A DNA stretch of 64,000 nucleotides from Syngnathus acus (lineage: Eukaryota > Chordata > Actinopteri > Syngnathiformes > Syngnathidae): NCBI RefSeq assembly GCF_901709675.1, contig NC_051107.1, positions 1,123,501-1,187,500 of the forward strand, written 5' to 3'. Below, in pieces: positions 11,201 through 22,008 of this stretch. Under the pieces are notes generated by a model. It did not search any database and was not told the origin of the DNA. It worked only from the letters and a program-made list of their open reading frames with translations. Both the position numbers and the translations under genes were made by a program. Position 1 is the first letter of the stretch, and each line of letters opens with the position of its first letter.

Positions 11201-12786
11201 TTATGAGTTATTAAAGGGGGAATAATTAAAATGGGAGGGTTGGGTTCAAGAGCCGAGTTGGCGTGACCCGCTGAGGGGATAAAATGGGAATTTTCTCGAA
11301 GTCATTTGACAATCGCTAGGAAGATGAAAGTGCTGAGGTTATTTGGTGGGTCTGCACGTGCCCGCTCAAGTGCAAAAACAGCTGTGAGGCCTTTTCAGTT
11401 TTTCTTTATCAAGCCTGCACAACACAGTGATGGAGCTCGGTAGCATTTTTAAATCAAGCCCCTAAATCCTTTTTAAGTTTGTAACATAAAATTTTGTAGA
11501 CATGTCTATGATGAGTAGACCCACTAAAAAAAGACACATTTTGGTTTCAGGTGTCCATTTTAGGGGTCACTAGAATTTTTTGTGGGTAGAGCCTGGTGGC
11601 AAATTTTGATGACTCTCCCCAAAACGGGAAAATCTGAAAACAAGTCTCTGCCGAGTGCCACGTCACCGTTCCGTAACGTAATTATACAGTACGGTGCTCG
11701 GCTGCCGTGATTCTACAACAACACTTTGATGTGCTCTTCAAGGGCTTGCTATGACTTAATGCGGCTTTGAGCGAGCGTCAGCGAAAACGAAAGCGACCGA
11801 GAGAGAAGGAAGGACGGCGGTAGGGGAGGCAGGGCCAGTTCCCCGATGGGGTTTACGCTCTCGGACAAAATCTCTAGGGCAAGTCAGTCTTTGAAGGCCT
11901 TAAAATGGCTGCTTTAAACCAAAATGGCAGACTTCCTGGGCCTTTTGGAATACAGTCTCTGGACATTTTTGTAGGTCTACTGATAGACAAATTTCATTCG
12001 AATAATTTCCAACATTTCTGTAATTTCAAGTCAGCCTTGATAATATAAAGAAAGATTTCAAGCGTGCTCAGGAGCTACTCGGTAAAACACTGCTTGATCA
12101 TAGAAAATGTTTTAATGCGTTTGATACTACTATTCGTAGCGAGTCATTAAATCCATGTGCCTCGTGGCAAATGACGCTGAAGGCGTCAGCCGCTCACTTC
12201 AATCGGAATAGCAGGTACTGCACGTGGTCCTGGTTTTTATCCTCGTGTTTACACCTGGAGGGGGAGCGGAAGGTCGGGCTAGCTGTGTTAGCCGCAGGCA
12301 CGACTGGGGGCCTTTCAACCTCCTCGTCGGAGCCTACAGCAAGATGATGAAAAGATGATCAGTCGCATGTTTGCGCTCTCAACCCATTGGTTTTGTAAAA
12401 GTGAACAAATAATACTCAGCCTGAGTTTGTTGTCACTTGTGGCGGGTGCTACTAATCTAGAATTATCCGGGGAGGGGCGGTACGGAGAGGTTTTTTGGGT
12501 GAGGATGCGAGGGGGTTGGGGGGTCGTACTGAGCACAACACACCAGGAGATGTATTACGTGCGCATTCATTCATGTGAAAACATACATCAGCCGGTGTGG
12601 GTGTGCATCCAAGCGGGAGCAGCAGGGACTGTTAGTTCTCCAGTCACAAGCGACGGGGTGATGGATTCCTGTCATTGCATCGCGATAACAACAAGCGGCA
12701 TGTCTATGGCTGCGGGAAATTGGGGTTCTTTTACTTGGCCTGGTGTTTAAAGGCGAATAAAAATAAATGGGGGAGGAGGGACGTAC
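8270..12786. other. snd1 intron with a MITE; otherwise no gene
   Basis: A 4.5-kb intron. Apart from the TA-flanked MITE at 9155-9388 I see no gene. The stretches 9435-9700 and 10060-11330 are less AT-rich, with few simple repeats and several homeodomain-like TTTAAT/TAATTA cores, so they could hold regulatory sequence. Conservation cannot be judged from one sequence. The stretch 11500-12000 (containing AAAATGGCTGCTT and CCAAAATGGCAGACTTCCTG) resembles a dispersed fish repeat without clear ends. Confidence 0.45.
9155..9388. mobile_element. pogo/Tigger-like MITE
   Basis: A 230-bp element inside a TA duplication. The left end is CAGTAATCCCTCGTTTATTG. The right end, reverse complemented, is CAGTGATCCCTCACTACTTC. 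The CAGTRATCCCTC termini and TA target are those of pogo/Tigger-type mariner elements. The interior has no coding capacity. The family assignment is by termini only. Confidence 0.75.
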
Positions 12787-12928
12787 CTGTCTCTACGTCT
12801 TGGGTGTACAAGTGGAGCATGTCGGTGATTTCCGTGACGTAGACGGGCTTGTATTTAGCCACGCGCTCTTTCTCCTCGGACACGTGCACCACTTCCTCCT
12901 TGGGCTTCTCCTCGTAGTTGGCCCACAC
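12787..12928 (-). CDS. snd1: snd1 exon: SN4 end, linker and start of Tudor-SN
   Basis: 142 bp, acceptor TGTTGTAG, donor GTACGT. It begins with V in phase 0 and ends with the first base of a Gly codon. The peptide is [20 protein letters not shown] then [20 protein letters not shown] and YTQDVETG. Human has VWAHYEEQPVEEV and [20 protein letters not shown]. It joins the end of the fourth SN-like domain to the extended Tudor fold. Confidence 0.95.
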
Positions 12929-14429
12929 CTACAACACACGAGACTCCACATCACACACAAGTCGATGTCGCCGTTGCAAGAATGAGAGAGATTAAAATGG
13001 CATGAAAAGATGAAGGAGATTACATTCTCCATCATGTCGGAGGAGACGTGGGTGTAATGAATCGATTAATCGTTTCATTGATTCCTAAGAATTGTCAGTC
13101 GTGTGGGATCGGTTGAGTCAAAATGGAGTGCTTATCATATTAATAAATATGTCTTACAAGACATCAAGTCATATCAAATGGATGTATATATTATGCATGT
13201 CCTTCAATAAGTCAGAATTATACAAAAAGTGATGTTTTCCGACATAAAAACTACATATACATAAAAAAATGCCATAAAATGGTTCCTTGCTAGTCATTAA
13301 AATGTCTTCATGTGGAAAAACGCCTCAGTACACTAAAAATAGCGCCAAACATTTTGTCAATGAAAAAAATGTCTTAGTATATACATCATTAAAAAATGTC
13401 ATCATCAAACATGTCATAATGATGTCTTGCAATAATACATGAGGGAGTACCTAATATTGTGGACAGTTAATCACACAGCATAACAAACAAATAACACTTT
13501 GTTTCTGCGTTAGTGGAAAAACAAGAGTAGCCTTATTTTGATGGAAGTGTGTGTGTGTGTTTATGTTACGATTGAGTGTAAGCAGGTTCCATTCTTCCCG
13601 CATTGAGGTTACGTCTCTTTTGGCTTCCCAGGGAGAAACGGGAGGGCAGGAGGCTCATTAGGAAGAAGTGCTTCGCCGGCGGCCACGTATCAAACCGCAC
13701 AGATGCCAACTGATGTGTGTGTGTGTGTTTACTGTACAAAGAAACCACGGTGGCGGGTGCTTGTTAAGGCAGAATGCAGCCGTTGTGTACTCATCTTTAA
13801 GAGCAGTAAAGCATGTGAACACACACAAAAGGTGAAGGGGAAAAAGGATGAAAGCGAGCTAATCATTTTTCGGAACTGTATTCGCGCTCTCTCTCCTTTT
13901 TAAAATATTACAGCAGACGGGCGCCACCCCGAGCAGACGACGCAACCTTTCTTTGGCGTGATTATTGCGGCGCAAACGAGGCAACGCTAAAGTTTGGAGT
14001 TTTCCATTATTTTTTTTGTAAGCCTTCTGGCTAATGAGAGATGGGGCCGCGACGAACAATTAAAATCAATTATTCATTCCTCATCGTCGGTGGAGGTGTC
14101 GCAACCCTGGAACAGGGGGCAAGGGGTTAATTAAGACGGGGGAAAATGTGGCCATGCGTTGTAAACTCAGGGATCAACAATGAAGACTTTGATTCAGACA
14201 GGTAGCCGTGATAGACTAACTTTGGATGAATTCCCGAAGTGTCAGCTATGTGTGGCAAAGATTAGGCCGGGTCACCATTCATTAACCTGCTGACCATCAC
14301 TAGGGCTGCTCAGGTGGGTGGGATATAAAGTTGTTCGGGCAAATTAATGAATGGAAGATCACAAAAGGACGATAATAGATGACGAACAGACATGAATGCA
14401 AAAAAAAAAAAAAAATCACTATCACATAT

Positions 14430-14826
14430 TTTTAGAATCGATTATTCCATCGATTAATAAAATAATCTCATACAATTGTATTTGCATTAAGATGTATTAA
14501 AAACATTGACAATAATTACTGTTTATTAACAAATTATTTTTGTTTATTTGGTATTATTTAGCGATTTGAAAAAAAAAAAAAAAAAAAGTTCAGCAATATG
14601 ACGCAAAAACGAAAAGGATTGTTTTCCAAAGCAGATGTTAGCAAATATCTTGGTGAGACACAAAGATAAATCAGTCTGTTTTCATGAAGCACAAGAGAAA
14701 TCAGAGAATTACTTTTGCCATCTTGAAATCAGAACATTTTGACAATCTTTAGTCTCTAAAAGATTACTTGATTATTAAAATGTGAGGCGATTAATTTGAT
14801 GAATTTGTTTTCGATTAATTGATTTA
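14430..14826 (+). repeat. dispersed AT-rich repeat, copy A
   Basis: Starts ATTTTTAGAATCGATTATTC and ends TTTTCGATTAATTGATTTAT. It shares ordered blocks with the copies at 21693, 57120 and (reverse) 35415 and 59400. The blocks are GATTATTCCATCGATTAAT, a block beginning AAAGCAGATGTT, GAAATCAGA plus GACAATCTTT, and a closing GATTAATTGAT. The shape is that of non-autonomous hAT-like repeats common in fish, but the termini are too worn to name it. Confidence 0.6.
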
Positions 14827-15080
14827 TTTTTACCCCTAAACTACAGTACGCCACATACAACGTCTTAATTATAGCCTTTCATACGATAAGCCACCTTCAA
14901 AAGTATTGGAACAGCATTGTCACTTTCTTTCTGTTGCATACTGAAGACTTATTTGGGTTTCACATCAAAAGATAAAATAGTAGAAAAGTCCAGTTTTTAT
15001 ATGATGAAGTGTTTTAAAGTTACATTGAAAACGTGCTTTGGACTGTCCTGGGAGTGAATCACGAGAAACGCTGCGGTGTG

Positions 15081-15098
15081 CACGCACGCGCACACGCA

Positions 15099-15134
<36 letters not shown>
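15081..15134. repeat. CA-rich microsatellite
   Basis: CACG/CGCA units grading into an uninterrupted (CA)n run. ORFs crossing it on both strands are repeat translation. Confidence 0.9.
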
Positions 15135-15136
<2 letters not shown>

Positions 15137-16654
15137 CCAGGGCTGATGACCTTCCGTGAGCAGCCAACCATCCAGTTTGTTCCACTCGAATGCAGGTATG
15201 TGACTGCTGCTCTGCAACTGCAGCCAGATGCTCCAGCCCAGCCAACGGCTGAGAGACACCAGCATGCAGAGACGACGGACAAAACCAGAGTGACAAAAAG
15301 CGCTACTAACAGAGGCCGCTCAGCTCGCCCTTCGGAAACTCCCGAATGACCCCAGCTTTTGTTTTGACGTCCGACGCAGCCATTTTGACAGCAAAGCAGG
15401 CGTTCTTTTGGGTTTAATCATCTCTGCCGCCGAGGACGCGCTAATCTCACACCTCCGATGCCAGACTTTAGCACTTTTCAACAGCAGGGATGCCATCAAA
15501 GCCAACAGATGAACCTATTTTTTTTTGTCCAACGTGTTAAGTTATTATGACAACCTTTAAAGTGAACGAGCACTTTCTTTTTCTCACTAACTTAGGGAAA
15601 GGCCTCTTAAGTGATGACTCATTTTTAAGTGCTAAAATGAGGGTTGGGAGAGTGACCGTTAATAACATTTAGCGATTGTTAGTAGGATGTAATTTTGAGT
15701 TCAGTTAGTTCGTCATGTTAGTATTAAGGCCAATAAAAACGTTTTGTACAGCCAAATGTTATGAAATGTCAGCACAATAAAATTAAAGTTCTTCGTTAGC
15801 GTGAACCGCATTGTGGCGAAAGAAAAGGTTAGGGGGAAAAAAATATTGAAGTTCAAGTAATGTTTCTATTTTCAATTTCTTTCGATTTATTTGAACTGCA
15901 GTGATGATTGATGCCCTATGAGGAAAGCCGATGTTATGAAATATATTCAGACTAACATTAAAACTAAGAATTTGTCACAAGTATGGTCTCACAACTTTTT
16001 TGCTGGCTTTTTATTATCAAGATGCTGCTATGATGTGATTTGTCATCGTAACATCAATCTCAGACAGGCCATGAAAGAGACGCACTATTTATCATGTTTT
16101 ATTTATTATCCAGTTATCATGGAGGCACACCTTAAGTTGCCATTAAAACCACAGTTTTCCATGAAGCCATATAAGAAAAGCAGCACCTACCAAATGTGAA
16201 CAAACCAACATGAATTTCGCTTGTTATCGAAGTTAAAGTTCAGTACTTTTTAGCTTTTTACGATTCAGAATTTTGTAGTCGGTCTCGGAGGCTTCACAAA
16301 GTTACTAAAGAGGTGCAACCCTCAACGACAAAAGGGGTCCAAGTGCAAATTTGCCGTTTGATGGTGAGCAAGGACGCCTTGAAAGGCGAACACAGGTGTA
16401 GCGAAAACACCGTCGCAGATGGGTGAGCCAACGCCAGACGGAGGAAGGTGGAGGCCACTTTGAACGCTGATTAAAAGGTGTGTGTCACTTCAATCAGTGT
16501 GTGTGACTGTGTGTTTGTGGTCTGCTGAGACGAATCCAAAAGTTAAAAAATTAATAAATGACTACAAATTAAGTGCACAAACAATCACAGAAAGGCCAAC
16601 TGGAGCTTCCAAGTCCAACGTCCAAATGGAACATGTTGTATTGTTATGAATAAT

Positions 16655-18965
16655 CACGCACTGGGTACTGGGATGGCTTGAGGGATGCCATACACAGCAC
16701 GGCCCTGTCGGTCTTTGGCAAAAAGCAGGGAAAACCAAATGACTGGTTCAATGCCAATTTAACAACATTGGCACCAATTCTTGAAGAAAAACGCGTCGCA
16801 CTCACAAATTACAAGCGCACTCCAAACACCAAAACTCTACAGACCCTCCGATCTTCTAGGGGGAAACTCCAACAAGCCGCTAGACGTTGTGCCAATGACT
16901 ATTGGCTACAGCTCTGCAGCAACATTCAAGCAGCTGCTGACACAGGCAACATCAGACTCGTGTTCGATGGCATCAAAAAGGCACTTGGACCATCACCCCG
17001 CAAAATTGTCCCATTGAAATCAGCTTCGGGAGAAACCATCGCTGAACGCTCTAAGCAGCTGGACGGACCGCTGGGTGGAACACTACTCAGAGCTCTATGC
17101 CAGGGACAACAGTGTCTCTGATGCAGCCCTCAGGCATGTAGGGCACCTACCTGTTATGGAAGAGCTCGACATGGAACCAACAACTGAGGAGCTAAGCAAA
17201 GCAATTAACAGCCTGCCCAGCGGAAAAGCTCCAGGCACCGATGGGATAACAGCCGAAGTCCTCAAGTGTGGGAAGCCTGCTCTTCTGCATAGACTGCACA
17301 AGCTTTTATGCCTGTGCTGGAAAGAAGGCTCTGTCCCACAGGACATGAGAAATGCTAACATCGTCACCTTGTACAAAAACAAGGGAGACAGGAGTGACTG
17401 TAACAACTACCGTGGCATCTCCCTACTCAGCATTACCGGTAAGCTCTTTGCTCGAGTTGTACTAAACAGACTCCAAGTCCTCGCAGAGATGCTCTACCCA
17501 GAGTCACAGGCAGGGTTCAGAGCAGGAAGATCAACTCTGGACATGATCTTCACCCTGAGACAGCTGCAGGAGAAGTGCAGAGAACAACATAAACCTCTCT
17601 ACATGGCCTTCGTTGACCTTACCAAGGCTTTTGACCTGGTGAGCAGGAGCGGCCTTTTCCAAATGGTGGAACGGATAGGTTGCCCGCCAAAACTCCTCAG
17701 CATCCTCCAGTCCTTCCACACTGACATGAAAGGTACTGTTCAGTACGATGGGTGCACTTCTGAGTCCTTTAACATCCGCTGTGGTGTCAAACAGGGATGC
17801 GTTTTGGCACCCACTCTGTTTGGGATATTCTTCTCTCTCCTCCTGCGCCAAGCCTTCGGAACATCAACTGAGGGAGTCTACTTACACACCAGGACAGACG
17901 GCAAGCTATTCAACCTATCCCGACTGAGAGCAAAAACCAAGATCAGACCACTCACCATTCGGGACATGTTGTTTGCTGATGATGCAGCATTGGCAACACA
18001 CACTAAGGAACACCTGCAGACTCTTCTAGACCGGTTCAGCCAAGCATGTCAGGACTTCAACCTGACCATCAGCCTAAACAAAACCAAGACAATGGGCCAG
18101 GGGACTACTGTCCCACCTTCCATCACCATCAACAACTACACACTGGAAGCTGTAAGCAGCTTTATCTATCTTGGGTCTACCATCACCTGCAATTTGTCAC
18201 TCGATGCCGAGGTCAGCAGCCGGATTGGGAAAGCAGCTTCTACCTTTGGAAAACTGACACCCAGAGTATGGCAGAACAGCAAGCTCACCATCCATACAAA
18301 GGTGCAAGTGTACAGGGCCTGTGTCGTCAGTACACTCTTGTATGGCAGCGAAGCCTGGACTCTTTATGCGCATCAAGAGAGAAGGCTAAACTCTTTCCAT
18401 CTGCGTTGCCTGAGACGCATACTGGGCATCACCTGGCGGGACAGGATCACAGACAGTGCAGTCCTGGAGAGTGCACAGCTCCCCACTATGCTCTCCCTGC
18501 TGAAGCAGCGGCGTCTCCGTTGGCTGGGCCATGTCCGTCGGATGGAAGATGGTCGTATGCCAAAGGACATCTTATATGCAGAGCTAAAATCAGGCAAAAG
18601 GCAAGTAGGCCGCCCACTGCTCCGCTACAAGGATGTCTGCAAACAAGACCTCAAATCCTTCAACATCAACCCAGCCATCTGGGAAGACGTCGCCCAGGAT
18701 CGCCACAAATGGCAACAGGCTCTCCGAAACGGGCTGCAGACCTACGAAATCACCCTGGCTCAACATCGAGAAACGAAAAGGAAATTGAGGAAGCAGCAAG
18801 CCACCATGCCCCCACCTCCACCGGGTCTGGCCCACATCTGTAACATCTGTGGCCGTGTCTGCCTCTCACGGGTAGGACTCGCCAGCCACAGCAGACGCTG
18901 TGCAAAGAACACCTAAAATCCAGACACAAGAAATCTATGGTCTTTCGAGACTGTGATGCCGCTGA
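16655..18965 (+). mobile_element. LINE with near-intact RT ORF and C-terminal zinc finger
   Basis: A non-LTR retrotransposon copy, 5' truncated: no endonuclease is found, and recognisable coding starts about 16672. It has a short 3' UTR of about 45 bp after the stop, reading ATCTATGGTCTTTCGAGACT, and no poly(A) tail. Its RT differs clearly from that of the LINE at 2983-5167 (FADDAALATH against FADDVVLLAS), so a second family is present. I could not assign the clade. No RNase H domain is seen. Confidence 0.85.
16672..18916 (+). pseudogene. LINE reverse transcriptase with C2HC zinc finger, one frameshift
   Basis: The 5' segment (16672-17060, RDAIHSTALSVFGKKQGKPN onward) is followed by a tandem GGACGGAC at 17061-17068. 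One GGAC too many shifts the frame by four bases. From about 17069 the frame is open for 613 codons to the stop at 18916. Motifs in order are RGISLL (about residue 114), AFVDLTKAFDLV (about 178), GVKQGCVLAPTLF (about 237), the catalytic FADDAALATH (300), a thumb-like region with RRLRWLGHVRRMEDGRMPKD, a basic GKRQVGRP and a terminal finger CNICGRVCLSRVGLASHSRR followed by C (CxxC, then H-x4-C). Only one lesion is visible, so the copy is young or was recently active. A spliced host role is not suggested by anything here. Confidence 0.88.
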
Positions 18966-19300
18966 TGAATCACGCACTTCAAGAAAAGAACGTGTCTCTC
19001 TAAAAGAACACCACATGGTTCTTCTGAATCAGTCGACGGTGGCAATTTTGGAATGGACAACGCCACATCATACAGACGGCGTTGGAACTAGAACGCTCGC
19101 CATAGTCAATTCATTAGCCGATCGCGCTTTGAGAACAATTGAAATCAATATGAGCATGTTATTCATAAGAGTGCCCTTTGTAAATCAATTTAGACCCTAT
19201 TATATCCCTAATGAAACCTCGGTGGAAAGAATGGTTCATTAATTCACTGGAGGACACTTTTCTTTCTTTCTGTTTCTTCCTCGTCCACTCGTCGCTTTTG

Positions 19301-19323
19301 GGGGGGGGGGGGGGGGGGGGGGG
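19301..19323. repeat. poly(G) run
   Basis: An uninterrupted G run of about 23 bases on the + strand, a candidate G-quadruplex and a likely site of length error in the assembly. Confidence 0.9.
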
Positions 19324-20867
19324 TCTATAAAATACAGCAAGGAGGCAGATGAAACGAATTTGATTGGTGTATAAAGTAAGAAGAGGTTCTTTCACACTGC
19401 CGAGTTGCTTTTCTGTAGAAATGACACGACACAAACGCAAGGGACCAAGTCGACCGGGGAATTTTATATCAGAGCTGTAAAAAGAGAATGGAGGCCGCCT
19501 GTGTGTAAGGTCATTTTTTGTTGGATTCGGTTCACAATTTGCAGAGGGTGGAGACACTTATTGTCAGTATAACCTGACTGTAGTACACGAGTGAAATGAT
19601 CTCTGGGGAGAAAATGCGACACAAAATGGACATTTTTACTCATCACCTCTTTGATTTTTAATTAATTGTACATTCCGAAATTGGGTGAATTGCAAGAATT
19701 GGGATTAGCTAGCTTCTTATTCAATCAGTTTTAATGGTGTAAAATGGGGTCCGATGTGACGCAAGGCCAAACACGGAAAACGCAGCTGCCGCACAATAGC
19801 GCCAGTAGACGAGCTGTAAAACAATAAATAAAAATTGAATGCCGCGCTGTTCGAACACATTGCACAGTGTGATTTTCCAGGGCCACTTGGTTTACCATGA
19901 CATGACTTTACAGACTATTGAGCAAAAGTGGAACAAGCTAGCGTGACGCACAATGCAAAGAAGCAATTTTAACGCAAATTGTGCGAGACCGGAGACCTAA
20001 AGAAACTGAAATGGCAAATGCCTACTTAATACAAGAATGGAGATAAGACGCAAAGGAAATTTACCAGAAGGGGCTATACAAGATGTGGTCTGATTATGTC
20101 TCGAGTGAAACAGCATGTGGCTCATTATTCAAGGTTATTTTGCACAATTGTATGTTTGTGATCAGAATCAGGAAGCCGCTTGTGCTAGTCAGAAGACTGA
20201 ATGCGCTGTACGATTTGCTTGAACTTGTAATATAGCCTGATCTTATAGCCTGAGTGTCAAAAGGAGGCAAACCCTTTGGCACCCATGCCCCACCAATCTC
20301 CCTGCTGGTAGAAATGTTCACTTTCCAGAAGGCCTTGGTAGGGTAAGTACCACCCGGCTGCGGTTACTTAACAGATAAATTATGCATTGAAGCCGCGCAG
20401 GGTTGACGGATGAATGACGAGGCAGGCGAAAGGTGTAAGGGAGCCGGAGAGAAGTGGTCGTACAAAAGACAAGATGCTCCCCTCCCTGTCATATCGCGGC
20501 CAGCAGATGTTCCCGCCGTCAAAGCCCAGCTTACGCGGCTAATATGAGCACAGCCCCACACCGCCTCTCGCATATGAGAATCCGCACAACAAATTGAAGG
20601 TTCTTAGACGACCCGGGGCGATCGCAACTAGCTACACTTTCCAAATTGACACAAATTGATCCACTTTGACATGTTGGTGGGCTTTTGGGAGCGCGAGCGG
20701 CTATTCTTAGCGGCACCTGGCTGCCGGAATTCTCGCGTACGCCGAAAGAGGGCATGGCGTTGCCGTGGAAACAGAACATGTTGCTGCATATGTAATTGGG
20801 GCGAGGGGCTCATGCAAACTTAACACCTGTGACGACGTCCTCAACGGCGCACACAACAACAACACCG

Positions 20868-21150
20868 ACTGGTATGCAAAACCAACCTGGAAGGTTGTGG
20901 GTTCAAACCCCGGCCGGGTCATACCAAAGACTATAAAAATGGGACCCATTGCCTCCCTGCTTGGCACTCAGCATTAAGGGTTGGAATTGGGGGGTTAGAT
21001 CACCAAATGATTCCCGAGCGCGGCGCTGCTGCTGCTGCTCACTGCTCCCCTCTCCCCCAGGGGATGGATCAAAATCACACGGGTTAAATGCAGAGGACAA
21101 ATTTCACCACACGCAGATGTGTGTGTGACGACCATTGGGACTTTAAACTT
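20868..21150 (+). repeat. tRNA-derived SINE, head degraded
   Basis: A B box GGTTCAAACCC-like stretch at 20899 (GGGTTCAAACCCCGGCCGGG) leads into a body with TACCAAAGACTATAAAAATG, CCTGCTTGGCACTCAGCATT and AAATGCAGAGGACAAATTTC. It ends in GTGTGTGTGACGACCATTGG and a T/A-rich tail. The same body, with a good head, is at 36521-36832 on the other strand. The A-box half here is not recognisable, so this copy is 5' damaged. Confidence 0.85.
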
Positions 21151-21692
21151 TTTAACTAAAAAAAACAGGTTGACAAACCCTGGAGCCGAGTTGCTCGGGC
21201 ATATGGCGCCTTGTTTCAGTTGGGACTTTGTTGGTTGTGACCTTTGACAATAGATTGTGTCATTTTTAAAGATAACTCAGGCCTTGACTTCAGAAAACCA
21301 ATTAAAAAGTTTATCCATAGACATAAGTTTTGCCCATCTGTTCTTAATAGCCTCAACTTAATTCAAACTCAAAAGAACAAAATGTGTTATTCGTTTGGCA
21401 TAAGTGATCCACTAGTTTATTATTTCGATTGCGTAGAATTTCTTGAATGAATGTGAAGCATAGAGCTTTAAAAATCCATAAGAGATATAAGTCCTGCCCA
21501 CTACAATCTCCTTCAGGCAAAATATTTCAAATTTGTCAACAAAAACAATTGGTAGGTCGTTTGGGATCCACAGAAACTGTAAAAATATCTGCTGGTTATT
21601 TGTCATCTGCTATTAATAGAGCGTGAATGTGGCTTAAGATTTCAGACAGACTGAATAGTGTTGCTTGTTCAGGATATTGTTTCAGGCTTATG

Positions 21693-22008
21693 GCGAGGGC
21701 CGTCACTACGGACTATTTTTAATATTGATTATTCCATCGATTAATCAAACACAATTTTATTTCCATTCAATTCATATATTAAAAAAAAAACAAAAAAAAA
21801 CGATTCCTCTTTATAAGCCAATTATTTTGTTTATTTGGGAATATTTTGTGATTAAGAAATAACTAAAAGGTAAAGCAATTGACGCAAGAAAGATTGACGG
21901 TCATTTTTTTGCAACGTAAAAGCAGATGTTTCCGTGCACAAATACTCTATCAAAATATGAGGTGATTAAATTGATAATCGGTTTGTTGTCGATTAAGTGA
22001 ATTTTGAT
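21693..22008 (+). repeat. dispersed AT-rich repeat, copy B
   Basis: Begins GAGGGCCGTCACTACGG and contains GATTATTCCATCGATTAATC, GTAAAAGCAGATGTTTCC and ATAATCGGTTTGTTGTCGAT. It is the same family as copy A. The GGGC(C/T)GTCACTA start also appears, reversed, at the right end of copy E. Confidence 0.6.

Noticed and set aside
15038-15349. ORFs of about 100 codons on both strands
   Set aside because: They span the CA microsatellite (TRTRTHTH or CVCVCV runs) and have no other support.
18046-18843. 265-codon ORF on the + strand
   Set aside because: It is an out-of-frame shadow of the LINE reverse transcriptase, which carries all the RT motifs in its own frame.
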